A DNA stretch of 6,793 bases. Source: Candidatus Brocadiia bacterium. Its GTDB lineage: Bacteria > Planctomycetota > MHYJ01 > WSZJ01. Position numbers and translations under genes: made by a program. Shown piece by piece: positions 1 through 6,045 of this stretch. Below the pieces are notes generated by a model. It had not been told where the DNA came from. It worked only from the letters and a program-made list of their open reading frames with translations, and did no database searches. Numbering within the stretch: the first letter of the stretch is position 1; each line of letters opens with the position of its first letter. The DNA lies in assembly GCA_013360825.1 (NCBI GenBank), contig JABWAY010000227.1, positions 1-6,793 on the forward strand, given 5' to 3'.

Positions 1-151
1 TGACGACGCGCGCCCCGGTCAGGGCATGGGCCGAGGGGGCCGCCGGGCGGTGTCCCGGGGGGCGCAGGTCTTCCGCCCGTGTCGGGAGCCAGGGGGCGAG
101 GAGCGCCGCGAGGAGGGCGGCCGGGAGGAGGACGATCCAGCGTCTGGGCAT
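1..151 (-). CDS. Secreted protein, N-terminal fragment (possibly amidohydrolase)
   Basis: Only the first 50 codons are visible; the gene runs off the left edge. It starts at ATG (149-151) and opens with a classic Sec signal peptide. There is a basic start (MPRR), then a hydrophobic core rich in Leu and Ala at about residues 5-23, and a likely signal peptidase I site after Thr-Arg-Ala (residues 24-26), before Glu-Asp. The mature part begins with a Pro/Ala-rich stretch and then reads ALTGARVV. That phrase resembles the first beta-strand of secreted amidohydrolases (imidazolonepropionase or D-aminoacylase-like), but eight residues are weak evidence and the family call is inference. Export is well supported. 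A GGAGT ribosome site 7 bases upstream fixes the start. It lies 85 bases downstream of the NADH dehydrogenase gene on the same strand, so it could be read from that transcript or from its own promoter. Confidence 0.6.
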   Translation of the reverse strand, partial: MPRRWIVLLPAALLAALLAPWLPTRAEDLRPPGHRPAAPSAHALTGARVV

Positions 152-158
152 GGGGGGG

Positions 159-163
159 ACTCC
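159..163 (-). promoter_or_regulatory. Ribosome binding site of the secreted protein
   Basis: On the minus strand this reads GGAGT, 7 bases before the ATG at 151. It supports a real gene leaving the left edge rather than a chance open frame. Confidence 0.5.
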
Positions 164-236
164 GGTGTGGGGGAGGGGGGATGATAGCGCATGCCCCGGG
201 AAAGCGGCGCGGCGAGCGGGAGGCGCGCGCGGGGGA

Positions 237-1496
237 TCAGCTCTCCGGGCGTCCGCGCTCCCGGGAGTACCGGATCCGCACGGTCTCGCGCGCAAAAAAA
301 AGATCGAGCGTCCAGTCGAGCATCACCCGGATCTTGTTGCGGAGCCCGGGAAGCCGGAACAGGTAGGCCGTCCGCCAGAGCCACCACGCCACGAAGCCGC
401 GAAACCGGATCCCGAAGAACTCGCTGACCGCGAAGCGGCGCCCGAGCGAGACCAGCCGGCCGAGGCGGCGGAAGCGGAACGCGCGCAGCGGCGTCCCGCG
501 GAGAGTCGCGCGGACGTTCGCCGCGACCGTGCGGCTCTCCTGGAGCGCCACCTGCGCCTCCGGACCGAGCGTGTGCCCGTCCTGCACGAACGCCGCGCAG
601 TCGCCGAGCGCGAACAGCCCCTCCCGGCCGTCGACGCGGAGGTGCGCATCCACCGCGATCCGCCCCCCCCTGTCCTTCGGGACGTCCAGCGCCGCCACCA
701 CGGGATTCGGCGCGAGCCCGGCCGTCCAGGCCAGCGTGTCGGTCGCGAGAGCCGTCCCGTCCTGCAGCGCGACCGTGCGCCCGTCGTACGACTTCACCCG
801 CGTCTGCGTCCGCACGACGATCCCCTTCCGCGTCATCCGGGCCTGCGCATAGGCCGACAGGCGCGGATCCATCCCCGAGAGAACGCGCGCGCTCCCCTCG
901 ATCATCACGACGGCGACTTCGCCCGCCGGCAGGTCCGGATACTGCGCCCGCTGGGTGGCGTCCAGGAAGTCGACGAGGTCGCAGGCGAGCTCGACGCCGG
1001 TGGGGCCCGCTCCGGCGACGGCGAACGTCAGGCGGGCGGCCCGGTCCGGTCCGGGAGGCATCCGCGAGGCTTCCTCCAGGCACGAAATGACGCGGTTCCG
1101 GTAGGCGATCGCCTCCGGCAGGGTCCGCATGAACCAGGCGTGCTCCGCGATTCCGGGGAGGCCGAACGTTCCCGTCACGGAACCGAGCGCGAGGACGGCG
1201 ACGTCGTATCCGAACGTCCCCGCGTCCGTCTCCACGCTTCGCGCCGCCGGGTCGATCCGGCGGACCTCCGTCTCCACGACCCGGACGCGCGGGGAGAGCA
1301 TCTCGCGAAGCGACGCCGTGGCGTGGCGGACCTCCATCGCCCCCCCGACGATCTCGGTGCAGAACGGCGTGAAGAACAGGTAGTTGTCGCGCGACAGGAG
1401 GACGATCTCGGCCTCACCCGCGGGGAGGGCCGCCGCGAGGTCCCGCGCCGTGTAGGCGCCGCCGAACCCGCCCCCCAGCACGAGCACTCTCTTCAA
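237..1496 (-). CDS. ndh: Type II NADH:quinone oxidoreductase (NDH-2)
   Basis: A 419-residue FAD enzyme, normal length for NDH-2. This family oxidises NADH and reduces membrane quinone without pumping protons, at the inner face of the membrane. Visible motifs: the FAD dinucleotide fold GGGFGG (residues 8-13); the NADH fold GAGPTGVELA (162-171); the second FAD motif LFALGDCA (294-301); and the quinone-site region PEAQVALQ (312-319). A Trp-rich C-terminal membrane-binding segment (about 365-402) follows the NDH-2 pattern. Sulfide:quinone reductase is less likely given this C-terminus and motif set. The chosen start is TTG at 1494-1496, which overlaps the methyltransferase stop as TTGA and places the first beta-strand directly before GGGFGG. 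A weak AGGAAAGG lies 12 bases upstream, so translational coupling is likely. The open frame continues upstream, but that part is a shadow of the methyltransferase. The gene holds two 8-base homopolymers, noted separately. Confidence 0.9.
   Translation of the reverse strand: MKRVLVLGGGFGGAYTARDLAAALPAGEAEIVLLSRDNYLFFTPFCTEIVGGAMEVRHATASLREMLSPRVRVVETEVRRIDPAARSVETDAGTFGYDVAVLALGSVTGTFGLPGIAEHAWFMRTLPEAIAYRNRVISCLEEASRMPPGPDRAARLTFAVAGAGPTGVELACDLVDFLDATQRAQYPDLPAGEVAVVMIEGSARVLSGMDPRLSAYAQARMTRKGIVVRTQTRVKSYDGRTVALQDGTALATDTLAWTAGLAPNPVVAALDVPKDRGGRIAVDAHLRVDGREGLFALGDCAAFVQDGHTLGPEAQVALQESRTVAANVRATLRGTPLRAFRFRRLGRLVSLGRRFAVSEFFGIRFRGFVAWWLWRTAYLFRLPGLRNKIRVMLDWTLDLFFARETVRIRYSRERGRPES
294..301 (-). 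repeat. T8 homopolymer inside ndh
   Basis: Eight A on the plus strand are read as CTT TTT TTT in ndh, encoding Leu-Phe-Phe at residues 399-401 near the C-terminus. Such a tract is rare in a gene this G+C-rich, where Phe is otherwise almost always TTC. No convincing hairpin precedes it, so I do not call it a terminator. Confidence 0.6.
663..670 (-). repeat. G8 homopolymer inside ndh
   Basis: Eight C on the plus strand, giving eight G in the coding strand across the Arg-Gly-Gly-Arg codons at residues 276-279. The frame is intact here. The tract is prone to replication slippage or sequencing error. Confidence 0.6.
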
Positions 1497-2518
1497 CGCC
1501 GGCCCCGGCCTTTCCTGATCTCCGCGACCAGAAACTGCGTCGCCATCCGCGGCGGGGCGTGCAGGACCGGCGGGAGGAATCCGGCCCGCCCGAACATGCG
1601 CTTGTACTCGGAAAACGTGTAGGTGTTCCCCTCGCGCGTCCAGGCCAGCATCAGCGCCGCGAACATCGCCGCCGGGACGTTCGTGGCGCGGTCCTCGTCC
1701 GACACGAACTCGTGCACCAGGAGACGCCCCCCCGGCGCCACCGACTTCGCGACCTTCCGGAGCAGCTGTTCGCAGACCGGAGGTGCGAAGTGATGCAGGA
1801 CCTGGGAGAGGATGACGACGTCGAACGGTCCCTTGAGGTCCGCCGCGAACATGTCCCCGCCCACGAACTCCGCCCGCCGGGTGAGTCCGAGCTGCTGCGC
1901 CCGTTTCCGGGCCGCGCCCAGGACCGGCGCGTGGTCGAGCAGCGTCACCTTCGCGCCGGGGCAGCGCGCCGCGACCGTCAGCCCGTAGACGCCGCTTCCG
2001 CATGCCACGTCGAGGACCCTGGCGGGGAAGCGTTCCTCGAGGAAGCGCTGGAGGAGGTGGGCGGCGTAGTCGGCGGGCGGGGAGGCGAGGGCGTGGGAGT
2101 GGTCGGCGAAGGTTTCCCAGAATTTCGTGTTGTGGGATTCGGCGTGGATGGGGAGGACGGTGCCGCCGTGGCGGACGGCCTGGGCGAAGCGGCCCATGGC
2201 GTCCCAGAGGACGGGGTCGCAGACGATCCGGGAGGTGGCGCCGGCGAACTGGGGGGAGGACGGGAGGAGGAATGCGGCGGCTTCGGGGTCCAGGCGGTAG
2301 CGGCGGTCGGCCTTGGCGAGGAATCCGAGGGCGGCGACGGCATCGAGGAGGATCCCGGTGGAGCGTTCGGGGCATTTCAGGGCGCGGGCGACCTGGGCGG
2401 CGGTCTTCGGACCGCGGGCGAGGGGGGTGAAGAGGTCCAGCTGGAGGGCGGCGTTCAGGACGGCGGAGGCATGAAAGGCCTGAAGCGTTTCGAGGAGTTT
2501 CTGTGGGGTGGGGTGCAT
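1493..2518 (-). CDS. SAM-dependent O-methyltransferase (Methyltransf_2-like)
   Basis: A 341-residue class I methyltransferase with an N-terminal winged-helix dimerisation domain (about 1-100), a helical linker, and a C-terminal SAM-binding Rossmann domain (about 165-341). This is the layout of the acetylserotonin, caffeate and polyketide O-methyltransferase family. Visible motifs: motif I VLDVACGSGVYG (168-179); the acidic residue ending strand 2 (Asp195); GGDMF (220-224); ILSQVLHHF (236-244), whose His pair is placed to be the catalytic base; and APGGRLLVHEF (261-271). The family methylates hydroxyls of small, usually aromatic, molecules; the substrate here is unknown. ATG at 2516-2518 is preferred over an in-frame GTG at 2554 because the protein then begins at the conserved first helix. 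There is no Shine-Dalgarno; a promoter fits a leaderless message. Its stop overlaps the ndh start. Alanine codons switch from GCC to mostly GCG near codon 170, which is unlike a uniform gene. Confidence 0.85.
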   Translation of the reverse strand: MHPTPQKLLETLQAFHASAVLNAALQLDLFTPLARGPKTAAQVARALKCPERSTGILLDAVAALGFLAKADRRYRLDPEAAAFLLPSSPQFAGATSRIVCDPVLWDAMGRFAQAVRHGGTVLPIHAESHNTKFWETFADHSHALASPPADYAAHLLQRFLEERFPARVLDVACGSGVYGLTVAARCPGAKVTLLDHAPVLGAARKRAQQLGLTRRAEFVGGDMFAADLKGPFDVVILSQVLHHFAPPVCEQLLRKVAKSVAPGGRLLVHEFVSDEDRATNVPAAMFAALMLAWTREGNTYTFSEYKRMFGRAGFLPPVLHAPPRMATQFLVAEIRKGRGRR

Positions 2519-2524
2519 GGCGGC

Positions 2525-2553
2525 AGTGTAATGGCGGACGGCTGCGGTTTCCA
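2525..2553 (-). promoter_or_regulatory. Putative sigma70-like promoter for a leaderless methyltransferase mRNA
   Basis: On the minus strand, TGGAAA (2553-2548, 4 of 6 match to TTGACA) and TACACT (2530-2525, 4 of 6 match to TATAAT) are separated by exactly 17 bases. Six bases follow before the ATG at 2518, so the predicted transcript would begin at the start codon. This agrees with the absence of a Shine-Dalgarno. The match is moderate and a chance match is possible. Confidence 0.35.
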
Positions 2554-2652
2554 CGAACGCTCGCGGCGGGGAGGGGGGGCGCGCGGGCGGGGTTCAGGCG
2601 ATGGTGGACGACGGGCGGAAACTCGATGACAATCCGGCCGGACGATTTTCCG

Positions 2653-2659
2653 AGAGGAG
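2653..2659 (+). promoter_or_regulatory. Ribosome binding site deciding the start of the 134-residue protein
   Basis: AGAGGAG lies 10 bases before GTG 2670 and 16 bases before ATG 2676, so it favours the GTG as start. It is too far downstream to serve the in-frame ATG at 2601. Confidence 0.5.
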
Positions 2660-2669
2660 TCTGGACACC

Positions 2670-3074
2670 GTGACGATGACGACGCTGGAAAAGAATCACG
2701 CCTTTGCCGCGCTGATCGCGGCGGCGACCGGGCACCGGCTGGAGAGGCCCGGCGAGTCGATGCTGGCCGTCGACGGGGACGGCCGGAGGGCGCTGCTGCG
2801 CTGGGCCCGGGACGCGAAATCCGCGATCGAGATCCCGCGCCCGCAGCTGCGGAAGATCCACAGCCTGCTGGTGGCGATCGGGGATCCGACCGGGCTTCTG
2901 TACGAGGTGTTCCGGCTGAAGAAGGCGGACCTGGACCGTTTCCGGAAGGACGGATCGAAGCCGGCCGTGGTCTCGGTCAGTCTGCGGGATGCCGCGGAGG
3001 CGCTGGAGATGCTGGCGCCGATGCAGATCACGGCGCGCCAGCTCGAGGAGACCTGGTCCCGGATCTCGACCTAG
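2670..3074 (+). CDS. Hypothetical cytosolic protein, 134 residues
   Basis: I do not recognise this protein. It has no signal peptide or membrane segment and looks like a soluble mixed alpha/beta protein. The start is probably GTG at 2670 (SD spacing 10), giving MTMTTLEKNHAF; ATG at 2676 is the alternative. A helical, Ala-rich N-terminus (about 7-24) is followed by a short strand-like segment, SMLAVDGDGRRALLRWA (about 31-47). A basic middle section (about 48-95) includes IEIPRPQLRKIHSLL and LKKADLDRFRK. A likely C-terminal helix pair (about 104-132) ends at TWSRIST. The positive middle could suggest nucleic-acid or acidic-partner binding, but no known motif is visible. The codon pattern is GC-rich and consistent with a real gene. 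It is transcribed divergently from the methyltransferase (151 bases apart) and converges on the DUF4253-like gene with a 12-base gap. Confidence 0.7.
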   Translation: MTMTTLEKNHAFAALIAAATGHRLERPGESMLAVDGDGRRALLRWARDAKSAIEIPRPQLRKIHSLLVAIGDPTGLLYEVFRLKKADLDRFRKDGSKPAVVSVSLRDAAEALEMLAPMQITARQLEETWSRIST

Positions 3075-3086
3075 CGGAGCGGGCGG

Positions 3087-3815
3087 TCAGGGACGGAAGA
3101 CGCGCGTCGACGCCGCGGGGCGGTCCGGGCGTTTCACGTCGGGGTCGGACCAGAACAGGTAGAGGAGGCCGTCGTTGACGGCGCGGTCGCGCAGTCCGGT
3201 CGCGCCGTTGCAGGCCGCCGCCGCTCCGGGGCACCAGGCCGCGGCCTCCTCGTAGAGATCGATCTCCGCGGGCGGCTGCGGCAGCCAGAGCTCGATCCAG
3301 CTGTCGCCGCAGCCGGCGAGTTCCATCGGGGTCCGGGCGCGCCATTTCCGGACGCGATCCTCGATCTCCCGCCCCCGCTCCGTCCCCATGAAGTCCAGCG
3401 CCGCGAGGGAGTCGCGCGCCGCGATCGCCACGATCGTCGCCGGCACCCCCCCGGCCAGGTTGTCGTCCGGCAGGAAGACCGTCGCCGTCCCCTGCAGCCG
3501 GTCGCGCAGCCGTTTCCACAGCGCGTACGCCTCCCCCCCGTCCGGGAGAATCGCGAGCCCCGTCCTCCCCCGGGTCCCCTCGAACACGCCGGCCTCCCCG
3601 CCCTCCTCCCGGAGGACCGCCGCCACCGCGGCGCTGAGCCCCGTCTCCGAAATGTCCTTCGGGTCCAGCGAGTCCCCCTGCGGAAGCGCGTCCAGCGATT
3701 CGCGGACGGAGCGCAGGAGAAGGGCGAGCAGGAAGACCGCGGCCCCGGCCACGAGGATGATCAGACCGTAGTCCCTGAACTGCTGGGGAAGCGCCTCGAC
3801 GAGGTCGGCGGTCAC
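3087..3815 (-). CDS. Single-pass membrane protein with DUF4253-like C-terminal domain
   Basis: A 242-residue protein of unknown function. One transmembrane helix spans about residues 17-36. Acidic residues precede it and RSVR follows it, so the positive-inside rule puts the C-terminal domain in the cytoplasm. A linker (about 37-55) leads to an alpha/beta region. The last 110 residues resemble DUF4253: TERGREIEDRVRKW (145-158), GCGDSWIELWLPQPP (168-182), then LYEEAAAWCPGA (187-198) and a terminal LYLFWSD (218-224). These match the recalled pattern of a Trp-ended helix, D-x-V/I-E strand, x-CPD motif and final WWD. The assignment is from memory, not a search. The GTG start (3813-3815) overlaps the peptidase stop as GTGA; AGGAG lies 14 bases upstream, too far for strong independent initiation, so coupling is likely. 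It may anchor or modulate the peptidase, but that is only inferred from position. Confidence 0.8.
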   Translation of the reverse strand: MTADLVEALPQQFRDYGLIILVAGAAVFLLALLLRSVRESLDALPQGDSLDPKDISETGLSAAVAAVLREEGGEAGVFEGTRGRTGLAILPDGGEAYALWKRLRDRLQGTATVFLPDDNLAGGVPATIVAIAARDSLAALDFMGTERGREIEDRVRKWRARTPMELAGCGDSWIELWLPQPPAEIDLYEEAAAWCPGAAAACNGATGLRDRAVNDGLLYLFWSDPDVKRPDRPAASTRVFRP

Positions 3816-5521
3816 CGGCAGGCCGCCAGCTCCTGGAGGACCCCCTCGATCGCCGGGCGGATCGTCTTTTCCCCGAGGTCGAACGAGGCGCCGGCCGCGG
3901 CGAACAGGTCGGGGAGGCGGCGAGTCCCTCCGAGGCGGAGAGCGGAGCGGTAGGATTCGACGGCGGCCTTCCCGTTGCGTTTCTTGTTCCCCCAGACCTG
4001 CAGGGCGCCGAGCTGGGCGATCCCGTACTCGATGTAATAGAAGGGGGAGTTGAAGATGTGCATCTGCCGGTGCCAGCCGGAGTCGCGGATCGCCTCGTAT
4101 CCGGTCCAGTCCTCCAGCCCGCCGAACCGCTCGCGCAGGGCGAGCCAGGCCTGCGTCCGCTCGGCGCGCGTGTGGTCCGGGTGGGTGTAGATCCAGTGCT
4201 GGAACGCGTCGACCGTCGCGACCCAGGGGAAGATCGCGAGGATCCCCTCGAGTTCCTTCCGCCGCGCGCGGCGGGCGTCCGCCTCCGGATAGAAGACGTC
4301 GAGCCCGTCCATGGCGAGGAGTTCCATTCCCATCGAGGCGACCTCGCAGAATTCGATGGGGGCGTAGCGATAACGGAGGATCGGTTCCTCCCGGGCGAGC
4401 AGGGAGTGGAACGCGTGGCCGCCCTCGTGCAGGAAGGTGAAGACGTCCTGGTTCAGGCCGGCGGCGTTCATGAAGATGAACGGGGTGCGGAGTTCCTCGA
4501 GCGTCGTCTGGTACCCGCCGGGGGCTTTCCCCTTGCGGCTCTCCAGGTCCAGGTTGCCGGCCTGGCGGAGCGTGTCGATCATCGCCTGGAAGTCGGGGTG
4601 GACGCGCCGGAACATCTCGCGGCATCCCTCGATCAGCCGCTCGCTCCCCTCGAACGGCTTCAGCGGCGGGGCGTCCAGGGGATCGACCGCCAGGTCCCAG
4701 GGACGGAGGACGTCGAGTTTGAGCTGCGCCTTGCGCTCGGCGTGCAGCGCGCGGACATGCGGGACGACATGTTTTTCGACCGCGTCGTGGAACCGGGCGC
4801 AGTCGTCGGGGGTGTAGTCCCACCGCTCGCGGGCGCGGAAAATGAAGTCCCGGAAGTTCTGGAATCCGGCGTTTTTCGCGTACCGGTTGCGGAGCGCGAC
4901 CATCTGGTCGTAGATCCCGTCCAGCGCCTCGCGGTCCTTCAGCCTGCGGTTCGCCACCAGCTCCCACGCCTCCTTCCGGACCGCGCGGTCGCGCTGCTCC
5001 TGGTACCCCGCCATCTGCTGGAGCGTGCGCTCCTTCCCGTCGTACGTCACCGTCATCGCCCCCATCAGCTTCTGGTACTGCTGCCCGAGCCGGGTGTCCT
5101 CCAGGTCGAGCGGGATGTTCTCCTCGCGGAACAGTTCGAACTCGTTCTCGATCGAACGCAGGAGCAGTCCCCACCGCGCGGGATCGAGCGCGCTCCGCTT
5201 CGGGTGGTTGAGCAGCGTCTTCTTCAGCGCCTGCCACCGCGGCTTGCACTTCGGCGAAATCTGCTCCTCGAACTCCATGAACGCCTTCTCGCGCGCCGCG
5301 TCGTCGGTCTGGCAGGTGTAGGCGATGTGCCTCCGGGTCCGCTCCTCGTCGATCGCGGCCTCGAGCTCGCTCCAGGTCAGGAGCCACGCGCTGAGATCGA
5401 CATCCGGCGACGCCGCGATCCGTTCCAGCCGGTCGAACTGCTCCGAGATCGCCGTCCAGTCGGTCGCGAGAAATTTCCGGCTGAGGTAACGGCGCGTCGT
5501 CGCGCCCGGGGCCTGGGACAT
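3812..5521 (-). CDS. M3 family zinc oligoendopeptidase (oligoendopeptidase F-like, M3B)
   Basis: A 569-residue cytoplasmic zinc peptidase of the thimet/oligoendopeptidase F group, which cleaves short peptides inside a closed helical shell. The zinc site is HEGGH (365-369): His365 and His369 bind zinc and Glu366 is the catalytic base. The third ligand is Glu393 in FCEVASMGME (391-400), 28 residues after the first His, as in the family. The conserved block HIFNSPFYYIEYGIAQLGAL (488-507) supplies the substrate-binding His/Tyr residues typical of M3B enzymes. The N-terminal half is mostly helical, without a signal peptide, and the length is usual. ATG at 5519-5521 is chosen because AGGGAGGT sits 5 bases upstream and the protein then begins normally; the frame extends further but without support. 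A GTGA overlap joins it to the downstream membrane protein. Likely role: peptide turnover; the exact substrate is unknown. Confidence 0.93.
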   Translation of the reverse strand: MSQAPGATTRRYLSRKFLATDWTAISEQFDRLERIAASPDVDLSAWLLTWSELEAAIDEERTRRHIAYTCQTDDAAREKAFMEFEEQISPKCKPRWQALKKTLLNHPKRSALDPARWGLLLRSIENEFELFREENIPLDLEDTRLGQQYQKLMGAMTVTYDGKERTLQQMAGYQEQRDRAVRKEAWELVANRRLKDREALDGIYDQMVALRNRYAKNAGFQNFRDFIFRARERWDYTPDDCARFHDAVEKHVVPHVRALHAERKAQLKLDVLRPWDLAVDPLDAPPLKPFEGSERLIEGCREMFRRVHPDFQAMIDTLRQAGNLDLESRKGKAPGGYQTTLEELRTPFIFMNAAGLNQDVFTFLHEGGHAFHSLLAREEPILRYRYAPIEFCEVASMGMELLAMDGLDVFYPEADARRARRKELEGILAIFPWVATVDAFQHWIYTHPDHTRAERTQAWLALRERFGGLEDWTGYEAIRDSGWHRQMHIFNSPFYYIEYGIAQLGALQVWGNKKRNGKAAVESYRSALRLGGTRRLPDLFAAAGASFDLGEKTIRPAIEGVLQELAACR

Positions 5522-5526
5522 CGGGG

Positions 5527-5534
5527 ACCTCCCT
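5527..5534 (-). promoter_or_regulatory. Ribosome binding site of the M3 peptidase
   Basis: On the minus strand this reads AGGGAGGT, 5 bases before ATG 5521. It is the strongest Shine-Dalgarno in the window and fixes the peptidase start. Confidence 0.7.
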
Positions 5535-5622
5535 GTGTCGGGTGATGGGGGAGAGCAGCTTAGCGGCGTCCGCCGGAGAGCGAAAGAGAGCAAATCGCCG
5601 CGAAATCCGCTCCAATGCCCCC

Positions 5623-6027
5623 ATGGCATCCTGGCTCTTCAAGACCGACCCCGATACCTGGGCGATCGACGCGCTGGAGACGTCAAAGCGCGCGACCTGG
5701 GATGGCGTGGCGAACAACACGGCGCTGATGCATCTGCGAAGGGTGGCGCCGGGGGACGAGGTGCTGATCTATCACAGCGGCGGGGACAAGGCGGTGATGG
5801 GGATCGCGCGGGCGGTGTCGGGGGCTTATGCGGATCCGAAACTGAAGGACCCGAAGCTGGTCGTGGTGGACATCGAATTCGTGAAGCGGCTGAAGACCCC
5901 CGTCCCCCTGGCGGCGGTCAAGGCCGAGCCGCGGCTGAAGACCTTCGACCTGGTGCGGATCTCGCGCCTGTCCGTGATGCCGGTCTCGGCGGAGCACAGG
6001 GGACTGCTGAAGACCCTCGGCGTGTGA
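5623..6027 (+). CDS. EVE domain protein
   Basis: A 134-residue stand-alone EVE domain (PUA-like fold, formerly DUF55) filling the whole protein. Hallmarks: WLFKTDPDTWAIDAL (4-18), the pocket segment TWDGVANNTA (25-34), GDEVLIYHSGG (44-54), GIARAV (60-65), the strand VVVDIEFVKRL (80-90) and the ending SRLSVMPVSAEHRGLL (114-129). It is somewhat shorter than many bacterial members (about 150), mainly in the loop after residue 70. EVE domains are related to YTH and PUA modules and are thought to bind modified bases in DNA or RNA; the ligand here is unknown. ATG 5623 is chosen because the family motif starts at once. No Shine-Dalgarno is visible; TCCAAT (5611-5616) is placed as a possible -10 for a leaderless message, but no good -35 accompanies it. 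It is divergent from the peptidase, 101 bases away, and no restriction or defence gene is adjacent. Confidence 0.92.
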   Translation: MASWLFKTDPDTWAIDALETSKRATWDGVANNTALMHLRRVAPGDEVLIYHSGGDKAVMGIARAVSGAYADPKLKDPKLVVVDIEFVKRLKTPVPLAAVKAEPRLKTFDLVRISRLSVMPVSAEHRGLLKTLGV

Positions 6028-6045
6028 ATTCCGCGCCGGGCAGGA

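Noticed and set aside
181..186. TATCAT on the minus strand as a -10 for the secreted protein gene
   Set aside because: No recognisable -35 lies at 16-18 bases, so a promoter call is not supported.
150..1622. Long plus-strand open frame (490 codons) opposite ndh
   Set aside because: It is Arg/Pro/Glu-rich with no family motif and is antisense to a gene with clear NDH-2 motifs. Long antisense frames are expected in DNA this G+C-rich.
1559..2629. Plus-strand 356-codon open frame opposite the methyltransferase
   Set aside because: Its Gly/Glu-rich product reflects the C-ended codons of the methyltransferase's first half; no motif or plausible start is seen.
2633..2642. Perfect palindrome TCCGGCCGGA upstream of the 134-residue gene
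   Set aside because: Ten-base palindromes made of G and C are expected several times by chance at this composition, and no second copy or promoter overlap was found.
1497..2861. Apparent N-terminal extension of ndh to an 874-residue protein
   Set aside because: The extension reads the methyltransferase in another frame and is Arg/Pro-rich. The NDH-2 fold begins right at TTG 1496.
4058..5545. Plus-strand 495-codon open frame opposite the M3 peptidase
   Set aside because: Antisense shadow of low-complexity composition. The minus strand carries the zinc motif and a strong ribosome site.
5564..5575. CGGCG-TC-CGCCG inverted repeat in the peptidase/EVE divergent gap
   Set aside because: The 2-base loop is too tight for a hairpin and the sequence is ordinary for GC-rich DNA; there is no evidence for an operator.
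3816..5720. Apparent N-terminal extension of the DUF4253-like protein to 877 residues
   Set aside because: It is the peptidase gene read out of frame; the GTG at 3815 with the GTGA overlap is the natural start.
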